6,833 bases of DNA from Planctomycetota bacterium (lineage in GTDB: Bacteria > Planctomycetota > Planctomycetia > Pirellulales > Thermoguttaceae), in NCBI GenBank assembly GCA_025356915.1, contig JANXQG010000692.1, forward strand, positions 1 to 6,833, in the 5' to 3' direction. The position numbers and the translations under genes are program-made. Position 1 is the first letter of the stretch, and each line of letters begins with the position of its first letter. Shown one piece after another: positions 1 to 6,559 of this stretch. Under the pieces are notes generated by a model that saw only the letters and a program-made list of their open reading frames with translations, did not search any database and had not been told where the DNA came from.

Positions 1-555
1 TCCATCTTCGAGGCTGCGACGTTGGTTTTGTGTGAGCACGGTGCTGATGGAACCACCATGAATCGGGTGGCCGAGGCTGCTGACTTGGCCAAAAGCAGTC
101 TCTACGACTACTTTCCGAGCAAGGAAGAACTGATGGATTTCGTTCTCGATCGGCTTGTTGCTCCCTTCATGCAATCCGTCGAGGAAACCCTGCGAACCGA
201 CTTGCTAGCACCCAAAAAGCTCGAAAGAGTGCTTCGGATCGCCTTTGAGAGTGGCACTAAACACAAGACCATCATTAGAATGCTGGCGCAATCGGAAGAA
301 GAGTACCAGATCAAGGAGAGGACTCGTCCGCGAATCCTCCAGGCTTTTACCGCGATTTTCGAGCAGGGAATCGAGGAAGGCTCGTTTCATCCGCACAATC
401 CGGCGCACACCGGTCGCATGTTCTTGGGGGCCTTCGATGAGCTATTCGAGTTGCTGAAGAGCGGTGCGTCCGAGGAGGCGGCTAGCGAGTACGTAGGAGC
501 CCTGATCGACGCAGCCCTGCATGGGCTTTCAATTCACGTTGCGAATAACCCGTGA
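1..555 (+). CDS. TetR/AcrR-family transcriptional repressor, 5' end missing
   Basis: This is the C-terminal 184 residues of a one-component TetR-type regulator, open from the first base of the window (SIFEAATLVL...), so its start codon lies upstream. Residues 2-16 match helix 1 of the DNA-binding domain. Residues 17-45 match the helix-turn-helix signature: GTTMNRVAEAADLAKSSLYDYFPSKEEL closely follows the family's 'T(T/V)xxIAxxAGVSKGxLYxYFxSKEEL'. The rest (about 46-184) is an all-helical ligand-binding and dimerisation region, which cannot be assigned to a subfamily by eye. Only a few residues seem to be missing at the N-terminus. The adaptor gene starts 66 bp downstream on the same strand, with no terminator-like hairpin between them. 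Co-transcription and repression of the adaptor and pump genes, relieved by a pump substrate, is therefore the natural reading, as for AcrR-like regulators. The inducer cannot be predicted, and any operator upstream of the gene is outside the window. Confidence 0.93.
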   Translation, partial: SIFEAATLVLCEHGADGTTMNRVAEAADLAKSSLYDYFPSKEELMDFVLDRLVAPFMQSVEETLRTDLLAPKKLERVLRIAFESGTKHKTIIRMLAQSEEEYQIKERTRPRILQAFTAIFEQGIEEGSFHPHNPAHTGRMFLGAFDELFELLKSGASEEAASEYVGALIDAALHGLSIHVANNP

Positions 556-621
556 CCGGCGAGGCAAGTTTGTATTTAGATCACGAATCACACGAAGACC
601 GATGACTCGGGAGTTAAACTC

Positions 622-2079
622 ATGACAAGGAATAACCATGCGGGAGCAACCCTGGATGCCGGGATTGCTCTTAAGAACAGCGAGAACTGCGAGGCGGCTA
701 TCGCGAAAGTCCACCATGAACATGTCGTCCATCGTCTGAATGCTGATACTTGCCAGCAAAATCAACCTAACCAGACTTCTGGATTGGCGTCGGACCATCC
801 AGCCAAGCCTGATCGACGACCCAAATTGCTAGCCATGACGGTTGCCGTGATTCTTCTGATCGTGGGCGGTGGTTGGTGCTTACGGTACTACGGGCCGGCG
901 ATTCGCGACACGAAGCAAACCGTTCAAGGCGGCACGCAAGAGGGCAAGGCTACACTCGGCTTCACCCAAACCGACGGTGCCCATCAGGGCACGAGCACTC
1001 CCATTGAGACGATTCGCGTTGAGAAAATGGCGTGCAGTGATCGACTCCGCCTCACCGGTGCCCTGGCGGCCGACGAGAAATCAGAGGTAGGCAGCAACGC
1101 GGCCGGAATCGTGGCCGAGACTCGGGTTGAACGTGGAAGCTTCGTCAAGAAAGGCGATGTGCTTGTACAACTCGATCCCCGCGACGCTCGCTATGCCCTA
1201 GATGACGGCGAGAACACCGTGGAGGAACTTCGTGTGCGACTGGGCCTGAAAGAGTCCAAGGAGTTTCGCGCAGAAGATGTGCCCGAAGTCCAGGCGGCGA
1301 AGCTGGCCTCGGAACTCGCCGAAAAGAACTACCGCCGCGCGGAGGAACTCAAGCCCGGCAATGCAATCTCGCGGAGCGATGCCGATCAGATCGACATGGA
1401 ATACCGCTCGGCCATCCAGCGACACCGCCTGGCGCTGCTCCTGGCAAGACAACTGAACCAGAGCTATCGTTCGGCCCTAACCCATCTAGCCGTCCTACAG
1501 AAAGCCTTGGACGACTGCTCAATCCGCGCACCCTTTGATGGCGTGGTCGGTGAACGCAATATCTCCGTCGGTGAGCGCGTCATCGCCTTGTTTCCCGGCG
1601 CCAAGTTGGTCACGCTCCTACGAATCGATCCTCTGCGGCTATCGCTTACGGTGCCTCAGCAGGAGATGGCCCGCGTCCAAGTCGGCCAGACGGTGACCTT
1701 CGAGACGGACGCATTTCCGGGCAAGACGTTTACAGGAACAGTTCGGTACATCACTCCGGCGGTGGCTACCGACACACGTTCGCTGTGTGTCGAGGCGATC
1801 GTGCCCAATCCGGGCGATGTTTTGCGTCCCGGACTGTTCGTCACCGCGGAATTGCAGTTCGCCCAACAGAAGACCGAGATTTATGTCCCCCGGGCAGCCG
1901 TTTGCAATCGAGGCGACGTGGCGGCTGTGTTCATCGTTCGCGATGGAATTGCCCGCGAGCAGGTTGTTGCCTTGGGCAAGACCGATCGGGAGAAGACGGC
2001 GATTCTCGCCGGACTGACGGGCAACGAGACCTTGGTTGCGCATCCTGAGCTCATCCATGACGGAGACGCGGTGCGCTAA
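622..2079 (+). CDS. RND efflux periplasmic adaptor (membrane fusion protein, HlyD/AcrA type)
   Basis: This 485-residue protein bridges an inner-membrane RND pump to an outer-membrane channel. Residues about 69-86 (LLAMTVAVILLIVGGGWC), preceded by RRPK, form an uncleaved membrane anchor. Residues about 157-187 are the first lipoyl half (GIVAETRVERGSFVKKGDVL, then VQLD). Residues about 190-293 are charged and helical and should form the coiled-coil hairpin. Residues about 296-325 are the second lipoyl half (CSIRAPFDGVVGERNISVGE). Residues about 336-412 form the beta-barrel (LRLSLTVP...LRPGLFVTAEL), and 413-485 the membrane-proximal domain. GGGAG at 609-613, 8 nt before ATG 622, supports this start. 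The roughly 68 residues before the anchor are poorly structured, less GC-rich at third positions and rich in His and Cys. An in-frame TTG at 784 would keep the RRPK-anchor segment and remains an alternative start. The pump gene follows after a 121-bp spacer. Confidence 0.93.
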   Translation: MTRNNHAGATLDAGIALKNSENCEAAIAKVHHEHVVHRLNADTCQQNQPNQTSGLASDHPAKPDRRPKLLAMTVAVILLIVGGGWCLRYYGPAIRDTKQTVQGGTQEGKATLGFTQTDGAHQGTSTPIETIRVEKMACSDRLRLTGALAADEKSEVGSNAAGIVAETRVERGSFVKKGDVLVQLDPRDARYALDDGENTVEELRVRLGLKESKEFRAEDVPEVQAAKLASELAEKNYRRAEELKPGNAISRSDADQIDMEYRSAIQRHRLALLLARQLNQSYRSALTHLAVLQKALDDCSIRAPFDGVVGERNISVGERVIALFPGAKLVTLLRIDPLRLSLTVPQQEMARVQVGQTVTFETDAFPGKTFTGTVRYITPAVATDTRSLCVEAIVPNPGDVLRPGLFVTAELQFAQQKTEIYVPRAAVCNRGDVAAVFIVRDGIAREQVVALGKTDREKTAILAGLTGNETLVAHPELIHDGDAVR

Positions 2080-2116
2080 TGAATTCAATTACCCGCCAAG
2101 ATGTCAAAGCTGCTGT

Positions 2117-2175
2117 AGGTCAGGCTTTCCAGCCTGACAGTAAACCGTGCAACGTCAGGCTGGAAAGCCTGACCT
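2117..2175. repeat. REPIN-like perfect inverted pair of REP hairpins in the operon spacer
   Basis: Two 22-nt arms (2117-2138 and 2154-2175) are exact reverse complements, separated by a 15-nt loop (2139-2153). Each arm is itself a hairpin: GTCAGGCT (2119-2126), loop TTCC, AGCCTGAC (2131-2138); and GTCAGGCT (2154-2161), loop GGAA, AGCCTGAC (2166-2173). The RNA could therefore fold as one long 22-bp stem or as two 8-bp stem-loops. I recognise the unit as a common intergenic palindrome in planctomycete genomes, from memory and not by search. It lies between the adaptor stop and the pump start and has no T-tract after it, so it is not a standard intrinsic terminator. It could still act on mRNA stability or on relative pump expression. 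Confidence 0.9.
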
Positions 2176-2190
2176 GCTTGATATTCTGGC

Positions 2191-2196
2191 AGGTGG
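2191..2196 (+). promoter_or_regulatory. Ribosome binding site of the RND pump gene
   Basis: AGGTGG lies 4 nt before ATG 2201 and is the only Shine-Dalgarno-like sequence in the spacer. It begins 16 nt after the last base of the REP pair, so the hairpin ends close to, but does not cover, the ribosome landing site. Confidence 0.6.
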
Positions 2197-2200
2197 TTGA

Positions 2201-5200
2201 ATGAATTACCTCGCAGCCATCTGCGTCAAACGTCCCGTCTTTGCCACCGTGCTAATCCTGGTGCTGGTGGTGTTCGGCATCTCCGCCTATTTCAAGCTCG
2301 GAGTCGACCGTTTTCCCAAGATCGATTTTCCCATCGTCACGGTGACCACGCGTCAGACAGGCTCGGCACCCGAGGAAATCGAGACGGAAATTACCGATAA
2401 AATCGAACAAGCCGTTAACACGATCAGCGGAATCGACGAGTTGCGGTCCGTTTCCTCGGAAGGCATCTCGCAGGTATTCATTGCGTTCTCGATGGAGAAG
2501 GACATTGACGTTGCGGCGCAAGACGTACGCGACAAGATCAACGGCGTATTGCCCGATCTGCCCAAGGATATCGACCAGCCGACGGTCGAGAAGCTGGACC
2601 CGGATGCAAGCCCGGTGTTAACCATCGCGGCCTCGGCTCCGGAGCCGGCTACGCTGCGGGACATCACCGAATATTGCGACAAAGTATTGCGTCGTCAACT
2701 CGAGTCGTTGGGCGGCGTCGGGCAGGTGATGTTGGTCGGCGGCCAGTCGCGGCAGATCAACGTACAACTTGACCCGCTGAAACTGCGAGCCCACAACCTG
2801 ACCGTGGCCGACGTATCGCGAGCCTTGGCGGCCCAGAATCTCCAGATGCCCAGCGGTTCGATGAAGATGGGCGAAACCGAATACACGCTCCGCACCATGG
2901 GCCGCGTGACCAATATGCAGGAGATGGATCGCATTGTGGTGAGTCACCTCAACGCACATGCCATCACGATCGGCGACCTTGGCCATGCGGAGGACTCCAC
3001 CGAAGAGACCAAGAGTACCTCGCTCTACAATGATACGCCCTGCGTGTTGATGAATATCCGCAAGCAGTCGGGCTCCAACACCGTCGCTGTCGTGAGCCAC
3101 CACAAAGAGCGGCTAGGGGAACTCAGCAAGCTTGCCCCGAAAGGCTACCGCATCGACGTGGTGCGCGACCAGTCGGTCTTTATTCAGACCTCGATCAACA
3201 TGGTGAAAGAACACTTGATCATCGGCAGCATCCTGGCGGGCCTCGTGGTCTTTTTTTTCCTGGGCAACACCCGCGCCACGCTCATCGCGGCCCTGGCGAT
3301 CCCCACGTCGATCATCGCAGCCTTCGCGATCGTCGACTTCATGGGCTTCACGCTCAATAGCATCACGCTTCTGGCCCTGACGCTTTCCGTGGGCATCGTC
3401 ATCGACGATGCGATTGTGGTCATGGAGAATATCCTGCGATTTATCGAAGAGAAGAACTACTCGCCCTATGAAGCCGCGATCGCCGCCACCGCCGAGATCG
3501 GCATGGCCGTCATGGCGATTACCGTCTCACTCGTGGCCGTATTCCTGCCGATCGCCATGATGTCGGGCATCGTGGGCAGGTTTCTCAAGTCCTTCGGCAT
3601 TACCATGGCGGGCACGATCCTGGTGAGCATGTTGGTCAGTTTCACCCTCACGCCGATGCTTTCCGCCCGCTTGTTCAAGGGATCGTCGAAAGACAAAGAC
3701 GATGGCGCCGATGCGCTGTACACCGAGAAGCGGCGATCCCGGTTTCAAATCGTCTATCAAGGCGTCGAGTACCTTTACCTGGTAGCGTTAAGGTTCTCGC
3801 TACGGCATCGCTGGATCGTGGTAACGGTAGTGCTAGGCTCCATGGCCGCGCTGGTGCCGCTGTTCGCCATGGTCAACAAGAACTTCTTGCCCGACGAAGA
3901 TTCGTCGGAGTTTCAACTGAACGTGCAGGCACCGGAAGGGACGTCGCTGGAGGCCACGCAGGTGTTGATCGCAAGGATTGCCCGCGATATCCGCCAACTC
4001 AATGGTGCGCGCTATACGATCAGCAGCGTGGCCGATACCGACGAACGCACGCCCTATAAAGGCACGATTTATGTGCGTCTGGTCGATCTGGATGACCGCA
4101 AGTTCGGACAATTGGAAATGATGCAGTTCGTGCGGCTGAACATTCTGCCGGCCTACGCGGCCAACAAGCTGCGGATCAGCGTCAGCCCGGTGTCGGCCAT
4201 CTCCGGCGGCGGCATGGGCAATAGCAATATTTCGTATATGATTGGCGGCCCCGACATCCGTGAGTTGGAGCGATGCGCGAAAACCGTCATGGCCGACCTG
4301 CGCCAGGTGCCGGGGGTCGTCGACGTCGATTCAACGCTCTCGCTGGGCAAGCCGCAGTTCGCCATCACCGTCGATCGTCCGAAGGCCGGCGAGTTGGGGG
4401 TTTCCATCTCGGATATCACCAATACGCTCCGACTGTTGGTGGCCGGCGAAAAAGTTTCCGACTACAACGAAAAGGGGGAGCAGTATGAAGTCCACGTCCG
4501 CTCCATCGCCGATGCCCGAAATCGCCTTGACGAGTTGAATATGGTTACGGTCCCGTCGAGCAAACGCGGCCCCGTGCCGCTGGGCGACGTTGTCCACTTC
4601 GAGAAAGGAGCCGGTCCGGCGCAAATCAATCGACTTTCTCGCACCCGTCAAGTCACGATCAATGCCAACACCGCGCCGAATACCTCGGAACAGATGGTGC
4701 TGGACGAGATTGCCAAATCGGTTGAGAAAATCGGCATGGGACCGGAATACCACACGGGTCTCTTGGGAAAATCGAAGGAGATGGGAAAAGCGTTTCGAGG
4801 GTTTTTCCAAGCCTTCATTCTAGCCTTTATCTTCGTCTACCTGTGCCTTGCGGCACAGTTCGAGTCCTGGCTCCACCCGATCACGATCCTGCTCTGCCTG
4901 CCCCTGACGCTGCCATTTGCACTGGCCTCGCTCCTTATCTTCCATCAATCCTTGAATCTTTTCTCGTTGCTGGGCATCATGGTGCTGTTCGCCGTGGTCA
5001 AAAAGAACTCCATTCTACAGATCGACCATACCAATCATCTCCGCGCCCAGGGGATGCCGCGATTTGAAGCAATCGTAACTGCCAACCGTGACCGGCTTCG
5101 CCCAATCTTGATGACCACCGTGGCCTTTGTGGCCGGCATGATCCCCACGTTTCTGTCCAACGCCGCGGGTTCCGAAACCAACAAGGCCATCAGCGGCGTG

Positions 5201-5338
5201 ATCATCGGCGGCCAATCTTTGTCATTACTCCTGACGCTCTTGGCCACACCCGTCGCCTATTCCCTATTCGATGACTTGGCCGTTCTATTCAGAAGGCGGT
5301 TGTCCCACGAAATCGTTCACCGCAATCCACGGAACTGA
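2201..5338 (+). CDS. HAE1-type RND multidrug efflux pump, inner-membrane subunit
   Basis: This 1045-residue protein has the full length expected for AcrB-type proton/drug antiporters. TM1 lies at about 11-29 after a typical MNYLAAICVKRPVFA start. The first large periplasmic loop runs to about 336 (FPKIDFPIVTVTT, the VQPT-like region DQPTVEKLDPDASPVL, and GGVGQVMLVGG). TM2-TM6 follow at about 337-490. TM7 is at about 537-557 and the second periplasmic loop covers about 560-863. TM8-TM12 start at about 866. The proton-relay residues are present: D402-D403 in GIVIDDAIVVMEN (AcrB D407/D408), K935 in VVKKNSILQID (AcrB K940) and R967 in RLRPILM (AcrB R971). The usual AAQFESWLHPITIL stretch starts TM9. 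No truncation or frameshift is seen. It pairs with the adaptor upstream and still needs an outer-membrane channel. Substrate cannot be predicted. HAE1 rather than heavy-metal HME is favoured by overall motif resemblance and the absence of an obvious methionine relay. The last 22 bp overlap the convergent zinc-ribbon gene. Confidence 0.96.
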   Translation: MNYLAAICVKRPVFATVLILVLVVFGISAYFKLGVDRFPKIDFPIVTVTTRQTGSAPEEIETEITDKIEQAVNTISGIDELRSVSSEGISQVFIAFSMEKDIDVAAQDVRDKINGVLPDLPKDIDQPTVEKLDPDASPVLTIAASAPEPATLRDITEYCDKVLRRQLESLGGVGQVMLVGGQSRQINVQLDPLKLRAHNLTVADVSRALAAQNLQMPSGSMKMGETEYTLRTMGRVTNMQEMDRIVVSHLNAHAITIGDLGHAEDSTEETKSTSLYNDTPCVLMNIRKQSGSNTVAVVSHHKERLGELSKLAPKGYRIDVVRDQSVFIQTSINMVKEHLIIGSILAGLVVFFFLGNTRATLIAALAIPTSIIAAFAIVDFMGFTLNSITLLALTLSVGIVIDDAIVVMENILRFIEEKNYSPYEAAIAATAEIGMAVMAITVSLVAVFLPIAMMSGIVGRFLKSFGITMAGTILVSMLVSFTLTPMLSARLFKGSSKDKDDGADALYTEKRRSRFQIVYQGVEYLYLVALRFSLRHRWIVVTVVLGSMAALVPLFAMVNKNFLPDEDSSEFQLNVQAPEGTSLEATQVLIARIARDIRQLNGARYTISSVADTDERTPYKGTIYVRLVDLDDRKFGQLEMMQFVRLNILPAYAANKLRISVSPVSAISGGGMGNSNISYMIGGPDIRELERCAKTVMADLRQVPGVVDVDSTLSLGKPQFAITVDRPKAGELGVSISDITNTLRLLVAGEKVSDYNEKGEQYEVHVRSIADARNRLDELNMVTVPSSKRGPVPLGDVVHFEKGAGPAQINRLSRTRQVTINANTAPNTSEQMVLDEIAKSVEKIGMGPEYHTGLLGKSKEMGKAFRGFFQAFILAFIFVYLCLAAQFESWLHPITILLCLPLTLPFALASLLIFHQSLNLFSLLGIMVLFAVVKKNSILQIDHTNHLRAQGMPRFEAIVTANRDRLRPILMTTVAFVAGMIPTFLSNAAGSETNKAISGVIIGGQSLSLLLTLLATPVAYSLFDDLAVLFRRRLSHEIVHRNPRN

Positions 5339-5790
5339 CTCCACGGCTTTTCGGTCGGCAGGGCCGCCGGCACCTCGGGGCTGTCGTGCCGAGAGACCTT
5401 CAGCGGCACCCCCTGTGCCCATGTGATGCTGCCGCCACATTTTGGACAACGGGCGACCTTCTCAGACAACATTGTGGCACAGTGGGGACAGTTCAGTGTA
5501 TCTTTTCCCAAACGAAACCATTTCAGTGGCAAGGTCACCAGTTCCGACGGAACATTATCCCAACGGATTGGACGATGGCAGTGCTGGCAGATCTGGCCGC
5601 GGCCATCGAGCCGGCCGGCACAATGAGGACACGAGGCCCGACCATCGAGCGCGAAGGCGGCCACAACACCGAGCGGCCCAAGAAACAGTCCCAGCACCGC
5701 CCCGGCAATTGCCGCGTGACGCGCATGGCCAATGATCCCAGCCGCAATACCGGAACTGAACCAGATCCATAGGATGGTGAAGCTGGACAT
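5317..5790 (-). CDS. Small membrane-anchored double zinc-ribbon protein, function unknown
   Basis: This 157-residue protein is read on the minus strand. Its N-terminal third is hydrophobic, with likely membrane segments at about 4-20 and 25-48 (AAIAGAVLGLFLGPLGVVAA). Two zinc ribbons follow: C54-x2-C57 with C68-x2-C71 (CPHCAG...CQHC), and C101-x2-C104 with C115-x2-C118 (CPHC...CPKCGG). The regular Cys spacing, and the AAGGA ribosome binding site 6 nt before the start, make it a real gene rather than a shadow. The C-terminal 30 residues are polar and proline-rich. Similar 'membrane hairpin plus zinc ribbon' proteins are common and mostly uncharacterised. Roles in protein-protein contact or membrane-associated assembly are possible but nothing here specifies one. 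The gene ends inside the last codons of the RND gene (22-bp tail-to-tail overlap). It may be co-transcribed with the small gene at 5892-6149, whose stop lies 101 bp upstream of this start. Confidence 0.85.
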   Translation of the reverse strand: MSSFTILWIWFSSGIAAGIIGHARHAAIAGAVLGLFLGPLGVVAAFALDGRASCPHCAGRLDGRGQICQHCHRPIRWDNVPSELVTLPLKWFRLGKDTLNCPHCATMLSEKVARCPKCGGSITWAQGVPLKVSRHDSPEVPAALPTEKPWSQFRGLR

Positions 5791-5796
5791 TATGCA

Positions 5797-5801
5797 TCCT
5801 T
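5797..5801 (-). promoter_or_regulatory. Ribosome binding site of the zinc-ribbon gene
   Basis: The minus strand reads AAGGA, then six bases (TGCATA), then the ATG at 5790. A purine-rich GGGGAG run lies a few bases further upstream. This supports the chosen start. Confidence 0.65.
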
Positions 5802-5855
5802 CTCCCCACCTATCCTACATCGAATGGGGTTCAAGAGCAATGGGCGCACACCTTG

Positions 5856-5871
5856 TGGCGGCGTCCCGCCA
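5856..5871. repeat. Short GC-rich hairpin between the two minus-strand genes
   Basis: TGGCGG (5856-5861), loop CGTC, CCGCCA (5866-5871) forms a perfect 6-bp stem. On the minus strand it starts 20 nt past the stop of the 85-aa gene. No T-run follows on either strand, so it is not a clear intrinsic terminator. It may be an RNA processing or stability element, or chance. Confidence 0.4.
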
Positions 5872-5891
5872 AACCGACTTGAAACGTCGAA

Positions 5892-6149
5892 TTACTTGCC
5901 CGCTTCCATCGTGGCCTGGATGTCGCCCAGGCTGCGGCCGAGCCGTTTTCGCCTAGAGTTAGCGTTATCACCAGTCGAGGGGGCGTCCAATCGCGGAGTT
6001 TCCGCTTCCGGCGAGGTTCGCAGCAAGTGCAACATCCGCGCGTTCATGTCCTGCCCACTGTGCGAAGGACCTAGCTCGCCCACGGCATCGTGAACCCCGT
6101 ACAGGACGGCCTGCCGCACTCCCTCACGAATCCAGTTGAAGAAATTCAT
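5892..6149 (-). CDS. Small 85-aa protein of a planctomycete-type family, function unknown
   Basis: On the minus strand the gene opens with MNFFNWIREGVRQAVLYGVH and closes with a basic stretch, SRRKRLGRSLGDIQATMEAG. A longer frame reaches back to 6197, but a strong GGAGG at 6158-6162 lies 8 nt before the ATG at 6149, so the shorter 85-residue form is preferred. The N-terminal ~27 residues look like an amphipathic or hydrophobic helix (W6, I7, V11, V15, L16, V19, V23). The middle (about 45-65) is Pro/Asp/Thr-rich and probably disordered. The last 20 residues are basic. I recall short planctomycete proteins with the same WIREGVR...RKRLGRSL ends, always annotated hypothetical; this is memory, not a search. 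A membrane-peripheral or adaptor-like protein is conceivable, but no function can be assigned. It precedes the zinc-ribbon gene on the same strand with a 101-bp gap. Confidence 0.72.
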   Translation of the reverse strand: MNFFNWIREGVRQAVLYGVHDAVGELGPSHSGQDMNARMLHLLRTSPEAETPRLDAPSTGDNANSRRKRLGRSLGDIQATMEAGK

Positions 6150-6157
6150 CGTTTTCG

Positions 6158-6162
6158 CCTCC
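6158..6162 (-). promoter_or_regulatory. Ribosome binding site that fixes the start of the 85-aa gene
   Basis: The minus strand reads GGAGG, eight bases (CGAAAACG), then ATG at 6149. This near-consensus site lies inside the longer reading frame that starts at 6197. It is the reason for rejecting the 101-residue version. Confidence 0.75.
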
Positions 6163-6224
6163 ATGCCAAACAAAATTCCGACATCGCAGGCAATCATTCT
6201 GATTCGCTGCGCCGAACCGATACA

Positions 6225-6242
6225 CTACCGAGAGACCGGTAG
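6225..6242. repeat. Short inverted repeat upstream of the 85-aa gene
   Basis: CTACCG (6225-6230), spacer AGAGAC, CGGTAG (6237-6242): perfect 6-bp arms. It lies about 75 bp upstream of the minus-strand start at 6149, a plausible place for an operator, but only its symmetry supports this. Confidence 0.35.
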
Positions 6243-6357
6243 CATGTCCAGGCGAGATTTTGACCATGAAATTTCCAAACCACCCCCAACTTGCGCAGTT
6301 TTCCAGAAACTGGCTTTTTCATCGTGAAATGGTAATGGTGGGATCGTTTCACTCTCA

Positions 6358-6420
6358 CCACCCTACGGGCTAATATTTTTACCTGTAGGGTGGGTAGAGC
6401 GCAGCGAGCCGCAACCTACA
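6358..6420. repeat. GTAGGGTGG-type palindromic intergenic repeat
   Basis: CCACCCTACGGG (6358-6369) pairs with CCTGTAGGGTGG (6382-6393) as a 12-bp stem with one G-U pair and a 12-nt AT-rich loop. The right arm is shared with a second pairing: TGTAGG (6384-6389) against CCTACA (6415-6420), which encloses GCGCAGCGAGCC. The two foldings exclude each other. The sequence resembles a TAGGGTGG...GCGCAGCGAGC repeat that I recall as frequent in planctomycete and some other genomes; this was not searched. Confidence 0.7.
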
Positions 6421-6438
6421 ATTATTCGCATTCTGTAG

Positions 6439-6559
6439 CTATACTCCTCGCGGTTGAGATTGTCCCAATCCATACCAGCCCGAAGCGCAAGCGAGGCAAC
6501 GACTTAGCAACCTCGCTCGCGCTTCGGGTTAGTGTCGGCCTCAACCGCGAGCAGTATAG
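6439..6559. repeat. Nested inverted-repeat element (one palindrome inside another)
   Basis: The outer arms, 6439-6458 (CTATACTCCTCGCGGTTGAG) and 6540-6559, are reverse complements with one mismatch in 20 (C6446 opposite C6552). The inner arms, 6479-6496 (CCCGAAGCGCAAGCGAGG) and 6511-6528, are reverse complements with one mismatch in 18 (A6489 opposite C6518), with a 14-nt loop. Left and right spacers differ (20 versus 11 nt). The inner unit matches a planctomycete intergenic repeat I recognise from memory. No transposase gene and no target-site duplication are visible, so it is a non-autonomous palindromic or MITE-like element at most. Confidence 0.8.

Noticed and set aside
556..621. Operator or promoter between the TetR and adaptor genes
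   Set aside because: Only a loose direct repeat (ATCACGA/ATCACACGA) is present. There is no good palindrome or -35/-10 pair, so no site is called.
2117..2175. Intrinsic terminator between adaptor and pump genes
   Set aside because: The stem is strong, but the right arm is followed by GCTTGATATTCT rather than a T-run, and the pump has no separate obvious promoter in the remaining 25 bp. A REP pair fits better.
5386..5772. Plus-strand open frame of 128 codons opposite the zinc-ribbon gene
   Set aside because: It is the antisense shadow of a gene with clear CxxC pairs and its own Shine-Dalgarno. Its translation shows no domain-like pattern.
6150..6197. Longer minus-strand start giving a 101-aa version of the small protein
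   Set aside because: GGAGG with 8-nt spacing precedes the internal ATG at 6149, and the family-like sequence (MNFFNWIREG) begins there. No comparable site precedes 6197.
6136..6327. Plus-strand open frame of 63 codons overlapping the small gene's start
   Set aside because: No ribosome binding site or recognisable protein pattern, and it overlaps the better-supported minus-strand gene and its leader.
6439..6559. CRISPR array or complete insertion sequence
   Set aside because: The repeats are inverted rather than direct, there are no regular spacers, no transposase frame lies inside, and flanking bases (TGTAG and AACCA) show no target duplication.
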